This document shows positions 16,974 to 24,574 of a DNA stretch of 64,000 nt, one piece after another (the first letter of the stretch is position 1; every line of letters starts with the position of its first letter). Source of the DNA: Saprospiraceae bacterium (GTDB lineage Bacteria > Bacteroidota > Bacteroidia > Chitinophagales > Saprospiraceae); contig JABAQQ010000036.1 in the NCBI GenBank assembly GCA_019187225.1, positions 1 through 64,000 on the forward strand, given 5' to 3'. The notes below the pieces were generated by a model. The model did no database searches. It had not been told where the DNA came from and saw nothing but the letters and a program-made list of their open reading frames with translations. The position numbers and the translations under genes are program-made.

Positions 16974-18359
16974 TCAACCGGTGGGGATTTTCTCCTCTTC
17001 TTCTGCCGGCCATTCGCTCCCGGTCTGCCCAGTCACTTCCTGCGCGTCGGTTGCGAAAAGCGCGCGCAGCAGCAAAAAACCCAATACGGAAAGCGCCACG
17101 GCCAGCACTGTCCCCGCCCCGGCAAATATGCCGAACCACACGCGAAGTGCATCCATCATTTCGCGAAAAGGTACGGCCTGCCCGTTCATTTGCCAAAGGC
17201 CCTTTTGCACGCCCGCTGCATTGAGCGACAGCCAAAAAACGAGCAATGCCGTCTGGGCTGTCCAAAAAACGGCGTTCAGCCACCGCCCCGGCGCGTGCAT
17301 TTTCCGGCCATAAAACTCGAAGCAGGCGGCAAACAAAATCATGCTGTTGATGCCGATGGTAGTGCCCATTGCGTGCGCCACGGTGACGTGGGTACCGTGC
17401 GTATACAAGTTGAGCGCGGGAATAGACATCAAAATCGCCTGCCCCAGATTCAAAAATACCCAAAAGTCGGCGGCCATGAGAAAGCGGTAGGGGAAGTGAT
17501 GGTAATACCGCTGCGCGTCGCTCACATTATTTTTCCAGTTGTAAATGATCTTGGCAAAAAACACCCATTCCGTCATGCTCACTATGTAGCCGGTGTAGCG
17601 CACATAGCCCGCGGTAGGGAGCGTATAAATATGGTGTCCCCAATTGAACATGAGGTTGAACAGTCCCAGAAAATACATCGCAAACGCCAGCCTGCTATGG
17701 CCGACCCGGGCGTTTTTGCTGATGCGTTCCATGAGAAAAAAAGCTGTGCCGTAGAGCAACTGGTTCCACGCGCCTACGAGGGAGCCATTTACCTTCCATT
17801 GAATGGTCATGTCCGTCACGAAGTGCGAGCGGAAATAGGGAAAAAGCCACAGGTAATTTTCGGCAAAAGCGAAAAGGAAAAACGCGATACCGGTCATCCA
17901 CATCCACACGTACACCGGCCAACGAGCGATTTTTCGAGCGGTTTTTATAAAATTCAGGAGAAAGAGCAGCCAAGCCAGCGTCAAAGGCAGCGCCCAAACG
18001 GGGTTGAATTCCCAATATTCCCGCCCGCCGAAATCGCCTGCCAGGTAAGAGTAAAAAACGCCGCCGATGGCAACGAGCCAAAGCAACCACTGCACCCGCG
18101 CGAGGACGTCGGAGGCTTTGGCTTCCGACAAAATCGCCATACCCGAATACACGCACCCCGTGGCGCCGAGTAAAATCCAAAACAGCACTGCCGACACGTG
18201 CATGGGCCTCAGCATTCCGAACCCCACTCCTCCTTCAAACCCGAATGTCGGAAAGAGATAACAGGCACTTGCCGACACTCCGAAGACCAGCCCAGCGCAC
18301 AGCATTGCCAGCGCGAAGACCAGAAAACGTTTGCCGATATAAAAAGGTAAATTGTTCAT
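16974..18359 (-). CDS. cbb3/NOR-like heme-copper fold protein with a dismantled CuB site
   Basis: 461 residues, about 12 transmembrane helices, related to CcoN/NorB. Helix II His54 and helix VII His242/His243 are kept. In helix VI the CcoN pattern QWWYGHNAVG reads QWKVNGSLVG here, so the CuB histidine is Gly192 (ungapped from there to the HH pair). In helix X, GHVHSG reads AHAMGT: His329 remains but the low-spin heme ligand position is Met331. The protein cannot have an ordinary three-His CuB. It overlaps by 4 bases with a NorC-like cytochrome c gene, as in norCB. It may be a divergent NOR, an electron-transfer module, or a novel redox enzyme; the reaction is unknown. Confidence 0.8.
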   Translation of the reverse strand: MNNLPFYIGKRFLVFALAMLCAGLVFGVSASACYLFPTFGFEGGVGFGMLRPMHVSAVLFWILLGATGCVYSGMAILSEAKASDVLARVQWLLWLVAIGGVFYSYLAGDFGGREYWEFNPVWALPLTLAWLLFLLNFIKTARKIARWPVYVWMWMTGIAFFLFAFAENYLWLFPYFRSHFVTDMTIQWKVNGSLVGAWNQLLYGTAFFLMERISKNARVGHSRLAFAMYFLGLFNLMFNWGHHIYTLPTAGYVRYTGYIVSMTEWVFFAKIIYNWKNNVSDAQRYYHHFPYRFLMAADFWVFLNLGQAILMSIPALNLYTHGTHVTVAHAMGTTIGINSMILFAACFEFYGRKMHAPGRWLNAVFWTAQTALLVFWLSLNAAGVQKGLWQMNGQAVPFREMMDALRVWFGIFAGAGTVLAVALSVLGFLLLRALFATDAQEVTGQTGSEWPAEEEEKIPTG

Positions 18360-18766
18360 TTTCGCTGAATCATTCCGGTTGGCAGGGCAACGAAATCTTT
18401 CGGGTCGGCACGGCCGCTCGCGTCGGTTGCTTTCAAAAATGCCAGCAAGGCCGCAATTTCCTCTTCCGGCATTGTAAAAGACGGCATGGGCGCGCTACCA
18501 ACCTTCAACATTGCCCGAATCCACGTCTCGCCCTTGCCAGGCGCCGAATAAATGTTCGTCAAATCGGGGCCCAAATAGCCTCCCAACCCATATAATTGAT
18601 GACAGCTCTGGCAGTTATACCGCTGCCATACCAACCTGCCTTCCGACGCCATTTGCTTTTCCGGATTTGTAGAAGGTGCGGCATCGAGAGCCGGTTCCAG
18701 GTAAATACTGAAAGAAAAAGCGAGAAAAGCCAGGCTTAAAACGGTGAATGTATGTGCCGGTTTCAT
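18356..18766 (-). CDS. NorC-like membrane-anchored monoheme cytochrome c
   Basis: 136 residues from the ATG at 18766; starts further upstream would overlap the preceding gene. One N-terminal helix (TFTVLSLAFLAFSFSIYL) anchors a cytochrome c domain with CQSCH and a distal Met in APMPSFTMPEEE. GRLVWQRYNCQSCHQLYGLGGYLGPDLTNIY follows the NorC pattern. It overlaps the oxidase-like gene by 4 bases and begins 14 bases after the stop of the 600-residue unknown gene. It presumably feeds electrons to the protein at 16974-18359. Confidence 0.88.
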   Translation of the reverse strand: MKPAHTFTVLSLAFLAFSFSIYLEPALDAAPSTNPEKQMASEGRLVWQRYNCQSCHQLYGLGGYLGPDLTNIYSAPGKGETWIRAMLKVGSAPMPSFTMPEEEIAALLAFLKATDASGRADPKDFVALPTGMIQRK

Positions 18767-18779
18767 TGTCCTGGATAAA

Positions 18780-20582
18780 TCAGTCGAGTGAATATTCAAG
18801 TTTTAAGGCCGCCAGCTCTTCTTCTGCGTTCTGTAATGCTTGCCCGAAATCGGCCTGATCGGCAAAGAATAATTGCTGAAGGTTTTTATAATACTGGATC
18901 GAATCGGATAAATTCCGGTGAAACATCCGGTAATGGGCTGTTTTTTTCACGTCTTTCATGATACCATCCTCGTTCATCAGCTGTTCTTTCAAATATTTGA
19001 CATAAAGTTTCATTTCGGCAATGAACATGTGGGGGCGCTGCGCATTGGTGACGAGGTTGGTTCTTCCGTAAATGTGGTCGGTCATTGTTTGCAGAGAGAC
19101 CACTTTTGAATAGTTCACAATATTAGGGCCGGGACAAACGGTTACGGCCTTAAGGTTTTTTAAAAAAGGTTCCTCATAACACAACGACGCGGCATTGCTC
19201 AATCCTATGCACAAACACTCTTTCGCCAAAACCTCCGCCTTTTGTTTTTCATACTCCTTTTCTGGCAATTGAAGGGTTTTTAAGTGCTCCAATTTTAATT
19301 TTTGATATTGGCGCGACGCAGTGCATATCGGCTCTTCCGTAAATTCCGTGTTCAAGGCCAAATGTTTTTCGGTGCACGGGCTGCCGGGTTTGCCAGTTTT
19401 AATGCGCCGATGCTTTTCTACATCTGCGGTGGTGCCGTTCAAGTGATAAAAGCGCACTCCAAGCGGGGAATAGCCGCTCAGCACAACATTGTCTTCATTT
19501 GCCGCGCAAAGTTGGGATAATGTATGCGCATCCACCGTAGTTGCTTCCGGAACCAATAAAAATGGAGTCCCCCACCCTGTGCTTGAAACCTGATAATGCC
19601 GGCGCAGGAAACAGTCTTCCTTATAAGTCCCTATTCCGCCCTGCACGGAAATATTAATTGCAGGATAGCGGGTGAAGTTGAAACCAAGTTTGCTGCGGAT
19701 CACTGTATTATATATCTCAAAAATAGTTTCGCTTAACTCCTGTCGTTTGTGGTTGAATTCTTCAAGAATTGGTCCGAGTAAATGACCGTCGGTGGCAAAA
19801 GCATGGCCGCCGCAATTCAATCCCGATTCAATTCTAAACTCGCTTACCCAAATTCCTTTTTTGGCCAGATACTTACCCTGAATAAATGCCGACCTGAAGT
19901 CGCTCACTTTTACAATCACCCTTTTGTCAAATTTGAAATTCCCGTCCGGATCAAACACATTGGAGTTTTCAAGATAATTGAATAATCTTGGATTCATTCC
20001 GGCTGAAAAAACGACAGAAGAATTGGAAAGGTCGCTTTTCATATAGCCGCGCAAGGCAGCCACCGCTTCTGACCCATCCTGAATGATGTTCCGGTTTTCA
20101 TCACGGTTGTCCCGGTCAACCTTGGTCATAATATTTACATCAATACTTCCGGCAACAAGTTGTGTTCTCAGGTAGGTCTGCCTTTTTATCCTTTCTCCTG
20201 TATCCGTGCAATGCAACATTTCATGGTACAATTTTTTTAACCGGCTTTCTTTTGGCAACATCTCGAAATATTTCACAATTTCAGCCCCCTTTTCAAATGC
20301 TTCCGATTTTAGTTTTTGCATTTGTTGCTGAACAATAGCGTTCACGAGGTTCAGATAATCAGTTATTCTTTTTGCCCGGTAGTCTGGCTCACGGCTTGTG
20401 ATGGGTTCATAAGGCTTGTTAATACTTGGATAATAGTGTCTTCGCATCATTTCAATCAACCGGTCCTCTATGATTGAAATGACAGACGATATCCCGAATC
20501 GGGCCACTTTAATCGGTGAATCAATGGTAAAAGCGGTACCCATCACAGGAATGTGAAAGGTGTGTTCAGATTTATAATCCAT
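18780..20582 (-). CDS. 600-residue conserved protein of unknown function in the nitrogen-oxide island
   Basis: A soluble protein with no signal peptide or membrane helix. It opens MDYKSEHTFHIPVMGTAFTIDSPIKVARFGISSV. In the middle are SEFRIESGLNCGGHAFATDGHLLGPI and INISVQGGIGTYKED...SSTGWGTPFLLVPEATTVD, whose glycine-rich runs recall FMN-binding TIM barrels of the glutamate-synthase or nitronate-monooxygenase kind. Cysteines cluster near ECLCIGLSNAASLC and TVCPGPNIVN. I do not recognise a characterised family; an FMN or Fe-S enzyme is a guess. It directly precedes the NorC-like gene, and an Rrf2-type operator lies in its leader, which implies a role in NO or denitrification metabolism. Confidence 0.8.
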   Translation of the reverse strand: MDYKSEHTFHIPVMGTAFTIDSPIKVARFGISSVISIIEDRLIEMMRRHYYPSINKPYEPITSREPDYRAKRITDYLNLVNAIVQQQMQKLKSEAFEKGAEIVKYFEMLPKESRLKKLYHEMLHCTDTGERIKRQTYLRTQLVAGSIDVNIMTKVDRDNRDENRNIIQDGSEAVAALRGYMKSDLSNSSVVFSAGMNPRLFNYLENSNVFDPDGNFKFDKRVIVKVSDFRSAFIQGKYLAKKGIWVSEFRIESGLNCGGHAFATDGHLLGPILEEFNHKRQELSETIFEIYNTVIRSKLGFNFTRYPAINISVQGGIGTYKEDCFLRRHYQVSSTGWGTPFLLVPEATTVDAHTLSQLCAANEDNVVLSGYSPLGVRFYHLNGTTADVEKHRRIKTGKPGSPCTEKHLALNTEFTEEPICTASRQYQKLKLEHLKTLQLPEKEYEKQKAEVLAKECLCIGLSNAASLCYEEPFLKNLKAVTVCPGPNIVNYSKVVSLQTMTDHIYGRTNLVTNAQRPHMFIAEMKLYVKYLKEQLMNEDGIMKDVKKTAHYRMFHRNLSDSIQYYKNLQQLFFADQADFGQALQNAEEELAALKLEYSLD

Positions 20583-20860
20583 ATTATGCCAAATTTATCT
20601 TTACAAACCCGTGTCCGGGTTTTTACATTTTGCGTTATTGAACAGAAAATGTTGTTGCTGCAATCCTTACTCAATTCAAGGCTGTCTCGCAAGTGAGAGG
20701 TATTTATTTCAACAATATGCCGGGTATCCTTTGCGGACACCCGGCAAGCATCAAAAAAGAGTGTGCGGAATACGATAGAATGAGATTAAAAAAATCCGGT
20801 TATCAGCTGTTTATTAGGGGGGAGTATATTGTAAACACCTCTGACCTGCCAGATCCCTAA
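20583..20860 (-). promoter_or_regulatory. Structured leader region upstream of the 600-residue gene
   Basis: No gene is evident. Two hairpins are seen: 20719-20745 (GCCGGGTATCC with GGACACCCGGC) and 20605-20622 (AAACCCG with CGGGTTT). Their strands share the complementary heptamers GTGTCCG and CGGACAC, so the two hairpins could exchange pairing. A minus-strand TAAATTTG (20590-20597) resembles a -7 element just before the ATG. A GGCTGTCTCGCAAG near 20680 resembles the termini of the element at 49948-50075. Regulatory attenuation is conjecture. Confidence 0.35.
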
Positions 20861-20880
20861 TTAAGAGTATTTTATCTTAA
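20861..20880. promoter_or_regulatory. Rrf2-type operator copy, best palindrome
   Basis: TTAAGAGTATTTTATCTTAA; on the minus strand it matches the motif TTAAGACAAAATACTCTTAA at 19 of 20 positions. The palindromic arms extend to 9 bases (20858-20866 with 20875-20883). It lies between the Rrf2 gene and the 600-residue gene, on the leader side of the latter. Confidence 0.7.
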
Positions 20881-20904
20881 TTAAAATCAAAAAAACCTTT
20901 TTTC

Positions 20905-21345
20905 CTAAGGCATCAGCCGGAGCCTGCTGTCCAAAGTGATTTGTCCCATTTGAGCCAACGTAGTGGTTTCAAATTCGTGCTTGAGTGCAGCCTTTATCTC
21001 CTTCCAAAACTGGTGCATCGGACAGGGCTTCTTTTCTCCACATCCCGGCAAGCCGAGCAGGCAGGTGTCAAAAAAATCTTCCCCTTCCAGCACCCGCACC
21101 ACGTCGCTGAGCATAATTTTTTCGGGAGGGATATTGAAAGCGACGCCGCCACTCGGGCCCCTGTAAGAGGCCAGTATGTTGGATTGGGTCAGACTCTGCA
21201 GGATTTTAGTCAAAAAATGAAACGAAATATCGAGTTGTTCCGACATCTCGCGGATACTGACGTATTCCTGTTCCCCTCCCCTTTTACCGACCATATACAA
21301 CAGCGCCCTTAAGCCGTATTCGCTGGATTTAGAAAGTACTTTCAA
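20905..21345 (-). CDS. Rrf2-family transcription regulator with three cysteines (NsrR/IscR-like)
   Basis: 146 residues if started at the TTG at 21345, giving an N-terminus (M)KVLSKSSEYGLRALLYM as in other Rrf2 proteins; the longer ATG-started frame crosses the operator and promoter and is unlikely. A winged helix (about 10-70) with YRGPSGGVAF wing is followed by Cys95, Cys102 and Cys108, close to the cluster-binding triad of NsrR and IscR. It probably binds an Fe-S cluster sensing NO or redox state. An operator copy (21360-21379) and a TACATTTG -7 element (21378-21385) lie just upstream, so autoregulation is likely. It sits amid the genes it seems to control. Confidence 0.9.
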   Translation of the reverse strand: MKVLSKSSEYGLRALLYMVGKRGGEQEYVSIREMSEQLDISFHFLTKILQSLTQSNILASYRGPSGGVAFNIPPEKIMLSDVVRVLEGEDFFDTCLLGLPGCGEKKPCPMHQFWKEIKAALKHEFETTTLAQMGQITLDSRLRLMP

Positions 21346-21359
21346 AATCAATAAGTGGT

Positions 21360-21379
21360 TTAAGAGTATTTTGTCGGCA
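21360..21379. promoter_or_regulatory. Rrf2-type operator copy upstream of the regulator gene
   Basis: On the minus strand TGCCGACAAAATACTCTTAA matches 17 of 20 positions of the shared motif. It begins 15 bases before the TTG start and touches the -7 element, a classic autorepression position. Confidence 0.65.
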
Positions 21380-21385
21380 AATGTA
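21378..21385 (-). promoter_or_regulatory. -7 promoter element of the Rrf2 gene
   Basis: TACATTTG on the minus strand fits TAnnTTTG and overlaps the end of the operator copy by two bases. No clear TTTG is seen at -33. Confidence 0.5.
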
Positions 21386-21478
21386 AGGCCAATTTTTTTG
21401 CAGGCAACACTCCGGGGCAAAATATTTGTGGATGCACCGTTCTGCGCGGTCCGGCTGGGGGAGCGTTCAATGAGGAAT

Positions 21479-22228
21479 TCAAAACCGGGGTTTTCGGTCG
21501 TGGCGTCTGCTCAGGACAAAAACGACAACAAGGGACAATAAAGCAGGCAACAATAGCAGGAGCAGGCCGGTTCCGGGTTGGTTCTTGCCTGTTTCGGGGT
21601 TATAAGAGAAACAGGAAAAGACCATGTTCTCGTTCGGCAAGGGATATGAAAGAATGAACTCATTGCGAATACTCCTGAGCAGGGATGTGAAGGCGTTAAA
21701 GTCTCTCAACCCTGTCAGTTTCCTGGTGATAAATCCTTCGTCGTTGATCCCAACCAGCAGCGCTTCGTGGTCGAATTGCGCCCTTACGCTGTCCCACACC
21801 GGGTTGAACCCGACAGAATTAATCAGTTCGCTGATTTGCGGCGTGGTAGCGAAAATCCATCCGCCGTCGTTATCCAACCCATACCGAATAGCCAGTCGCC
21901 TCATCTCCCCGGATCCGTCGCGCGGATCAAAGCTCACAACGAGCACTCTGGAGCGTTCGTCCGAATCCGCAACCAGCATATTTTCCTTAACCTGTAGCAA
22001 AAAAGGATTGCAGACACCTGAGCACCGGGTATAAATCAACGCAATGACGACCGGCCCCTGGCTATATAGCCCGGAAAGGCTGCGAACTTCCCCATCATAA
22101 GCAATATTTACGTCGGCTACTTTCTGATATATCTTGTCTTCCTCCGAAAACACGTATCCCGGTCCCTGCGCGCGCGCAACGGCACCGAGACAAAAAATAC
22201 TCAGGCCGCAGAAAATACTTTTAAACAT
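21479..22228 (-). CDS. SCO1/SenC-family copper chaperone, second copy
   Basis: 249 residues with a cleavable signal peptide (ends ARAQG), an SCO domain with copper ligands Cys69 and Cys73 (YTRCSGVCNPF) and His154 (QFDHEAL), and a C-terminal transmembrane helix followed by a basic tail. It starts 28 bases inside the end of the preceding subunit I gene, so it is translationally coupled. It presumably metallates the CuA site of the subunit II at 23648-24208. Like the other SCO gene (9916-10698) it has a C-terminal anchor, but the sequences are clearly different. Confidence 0.87.
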   Translation of the reverse strand: MFKSIFCGLSIFCLGAVARAQGPGYVFSEEDKIYQKVADVNIAYDGEVRSLSGLYSQGPVVIALIYTRCSGVCNPFLLQVKENMLVADSDERSRVLVVSFDPRDGSGEMRRLAIRYGLDNDGGWIFATTPQISELINSVGFNPVWDSVRAQFDHEALLVGINDEGFITRKLTGLRDFNAFTSLLRSIRNEFILSYPLPNENMVFSCFSYNPETGKNQPGTGLLLLLLPALLSLVVVFVLSRRHDRKPRF

Positions 22229-23640
22229 TTATTGACTGTATTGACCAAAAACCACACTATGACCGCCAGATAAAGACAGGCAAACAAAGCCCCTGCGGAC
22301 GCCAATATACTTAGCGATGAAAATTCCTGTGGGTAAACATTGAATCTTCTCGGCACGGAGTAAGCGCCGCCGATGTAGAACATTATTACAAATCCGGACC
22401 CGCCAATGATCAACAGGGTCATTTTCAGCCGGGTAAACTTGTCTGTATGTCCCTTGCCTCCAAATTCATTGGCTGCCCAGTTGAAAAAAGCCAGACTGAA
22501 AAGGACGTTGCCAATGGCGTTGTAGGTATGAAAATGCGCCGGAACCCATAGCGTATTGTGCAAAACAAAGTTGTTGCTGATCGTGGCATCAATTACTGCG
22601 CCGACCCCTCCGATCAGCCAGCCTGTTACCCCAACAAAGAACAAGGTGTTGGTCAGCGACCAGCGAATGGGATTCTTGATGACCACAGCCAATACGCTGA
22701 AAGCGGTAACGGCAGCCGCCGGCACACTGGCAAAATAAGACGCCATCTGCCCGATCACCTGAAAAGCGAATGGCTGAACGAAGTCCATGTACATGTGGTG
22801 GAAAAATGCAGTGAGGATAAAAACCATGGTGCAGTTCCACGCCAGCGCCACATACCAGGTCATCTTGAATTTAGGACGCCCGCTTACTTCCGGGAACAAT
22901 TCATACAAACTTGCCAGCCCCAGGTAAAGCATCTCATTTGCCAACGTATGCCCGAAAAAGAACGTCAGGTTCTTCATTAAAAGCGCGTCGTTTACGAAAG
23001 ACCCTGATGAAAAATATTCGGCAAAATAGAGGACAAGCAACAGTACAGCCGCCACTAAGCAGGTTATGATACCTATCAGCGTAACAGTAGAGATCAAAAT
23101 GAACGGCGGCGTTTCAATCTCTGGACTTCCCTTCCGCAGGTGCTGCCATGCGAATGCCTGCGCTGGCCTGTATTTCCTGAATATTTGAAACAACATACCC
23201 GCCGACCACACAAACCAACCAATGCCTAATACGCCCAAAGCGAGCAGAAATAAGGGCGTCGCCCATTCCTTCCACGCACCCCGGAACGGCAGGGGGTATA
23301 AAAACGTCCAGCCAGTGTGAAATTCGCCGACAAAAGTGACAAGCCACAACATCACCACTCCGATAACAGTCAGCACCAATGCGAAGACATTAATGCCTGC
23401 TGAAACCTTGATGTATCGCTGCAACAGGAAGTTGACGGCAGCCATGCCTGCCACAAACCAAATTCCTATCATTGTCAACCCATGGATCGTCATCATGGAA
23501 TAAAACCCCACGGGCGAAAGATGAATGGCGTTGCCCTGGTTGAAACGCATCAGGATACCGAATACGATTGCAAGGACAAACAACACCAAAATCGTTATTA
23601 TCCAAACGGACGTGAGCTTTTTCAATTGTAATGTTGCCAT
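22201..23640 (-). CDS. B-type heme-copper subunit I with Asn in place of the active-site Tyr, probable NO reductase
   Basis: 479 residues, about 12 helices. The metal ligands are complete: His53, His369 and His371 for the hemes, and His231, His281 and His282 for CuB. Four residues after the helix VI histidine, where oxygen reductases of the B type have Tyr (HPIVY), this protein has Asn235 (HTLANE), followed by Glu236. The missing crosslinked Tyr argues for NO reduction, as in the sNOR/bNOR-type families described in the literature; the exact family needs a tree. It follows subunit II by 7 bases and overlaps the SCO gene. Confidence 0.85.
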   Translation of the reverse strand: MATLQLKKLTSVWIITILVLFVLAIVFGILMRFNQGNAIHLSPVGFYSMMTIHGLTMIGIWFVAGMAAVNFLLQRYIKVSAGINVFALVLTVIGVVMLWLVTFVGEFHTGWTFLYPLPFRGAWKEWATPLFLLALGVLGIGWFVWSAGMLFQIFRKYRPAQAFAWQHLRKGSPEIETPPFILISTVTLIGIITCLVAAVLLLVLYFAEYFSSGSFVNDALLMKNLTFFFGHTLANEMLYLGLASLYELFPEVSGRPKFKMTWYVALAWNCTMVFILTAFFHHMYMDFVQPFAFQVIGQMASYFASVPAAAVTAFSVLAVVIKNPIRWSLTNTLFFVGVTGWLIGGVGAVIDATISNNFVLHNTLWVPAHFHTYNAIGNVLFSLAFFNWAANEFGGKGHTDKFTRLKMTLLIIGGSGFVIMFYIGGAYSVPRRFNVYPQEFSSLSILASAGALFACLYLAVIVWFLVNTVNKCLKVFSAA

Positions 23641-23647
23641 GACCGTC

Positions 23648-24208
23648 TTATTTTACGTTGAATGATGTCCGCATAAAGGCATGAGCCATGCCGCAATATT
23701 CGAGACAGAGGATATTGTATTCGCCGGGGGAATCGAAAACCCATCGCAGGCGGTTAATATAACCCGGCATCGCCTGTGTCTGAGCGATCAAATTTCCCGA
23801 CATATCATAAATAGCGAATCCATGGTTCACATCAAAACTGGTGACCCGAAACTCCACCGGTTTGCCCCGCGGCAATTCGATCGCCTTAGCCGGCGCCTGA
23901 GTGTCGGGGGCTATCGTCTGGTACGACATCGCAAAACTGAATTGTCGCGCAGCAACAAACACAACTTTGGACGGAGTCGAATTGGCGAAAAAAAAGTACG
24001 GTGAGCGCGGGAGGGTTAACGTGAACAAGATGATCACTGCCTCCATCAGGATGAAGAATAACAAAAACCGCTTCTTCTTCGGATTTGTCAGGCCACCTTT
24101 CGCAGATGAAGATGGGAGGGAAGACAAGTAGGCATACAAAAATACTGCTACGATGCCGACTGTCAACAGAAAGAACAGGACAAGGGTAAAGGTGTGTTTG
24201 TCGTCCAT
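23648..24208 (-). CDS. Heme-copper subunit II with intact CuA site
   Basis: 186 residues. Two hydrophobic helices (about 8-28 and 48-66) precede a periplasmic cupredoxin. The CuA ligands are His129 (VNHGFAI), Cys168, Glu170, Cys172, His176 and Met179 (CLEYCGMAHAFM). Unlike the first operon's subunit II there is no fused cytochrome c and the N-terminus carries an extra helix. First gene of the operon subunit II - subunit I - SCO. CuA implies a cytochrome c or cupredoxin electron donor. Confidence 0.9.
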   Translation of the reverse strand: MDDKHTFTLVLFFLLTVGIVAVFLYAYLSSLPSSSAKGGLTNPKKKRFLLFFILMEAVIILFTLTLPRSPYFFFANSTPSKVVFVAARQFSFAMSYQTIAPDTQAPAKAIELPRGKPVEFRVTSFDVNHGFAIYDMSGNLIAQTQAMPGYINRLRWVFDSPGEYNILCLEYCGMAHAFMRTSFNVK

Positions 24209-24574
24209 GTCAATATGATTTGCACTATATAAGTTTTTATTACTTACAAACGGACATCGGATTTCGACATTAAAATTATGGAGCGCGGTTGATTGCCGGG
24301 ATTATCAGTCCAACCACGTCCGATTATTCCGTACAAACAGGTACCACATCCAATTGCGGGAATAAAAGACCAATAAATCGGACAAAGATGTCTCAATTAA
24401 TTTTTGCCAGCCAAATATTCTTTTAACTTTTTTTCCATCCAGCGTAGAAAAATCCTTTTTCATTGTATAAAGGCAAAGCGCATGACTGATGATTGAAGAA
24501 TCATCGGAGTCATGCGCTTCAGGCCTGGGCACGAGCACCTGGCCCGCAGGCACAGGTTCATTCTGTACCAGGAT
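24209..24574. other. Intergenic region between the NO dismutase candidate and the second oxidase operon
   Basis: A short minus-strand frame (24305-24463 from an ATG, 52 codons, MKKDFSTLDGKKVKRIFGWQ...) is possible but shows no family features, and I do not call it. A strong hairpin lies at 24476-24519. I see no operator copy or convincing promoter for the subunit II gene. Confidence 0.5.
24476..24519 (-). terminator. Hairpin after the NO dismutase candidate
   Basis: AAGCGCATGACT (24476-24487) pairs with AGTCATGCGCTT (24508-24519), and GATGATT pairs with AATCATC inside, with a two-base bulge. It begins 56 bases after the stop of the minus-strand gene at 24575. The U-tract is weak (TTTGCCTTT). 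Confidence 0.55.

Noticed and set aside
20905-21420. Longer Rrf2 start at 21420 (extra 25 residues)
   Set aside because: The extension would encode the operator and -7 promoter region and does not resemble Rrf2 N-termini; the TTG at 21345 gives the canonical start.
24305-24553. 82-codon minus-strand frame between nod and the second oxidase operon
   Set aside because: It spans a terminator-like hairpin and has no family features; a 52-codon version from an internal ATG remains possible but unsupported.
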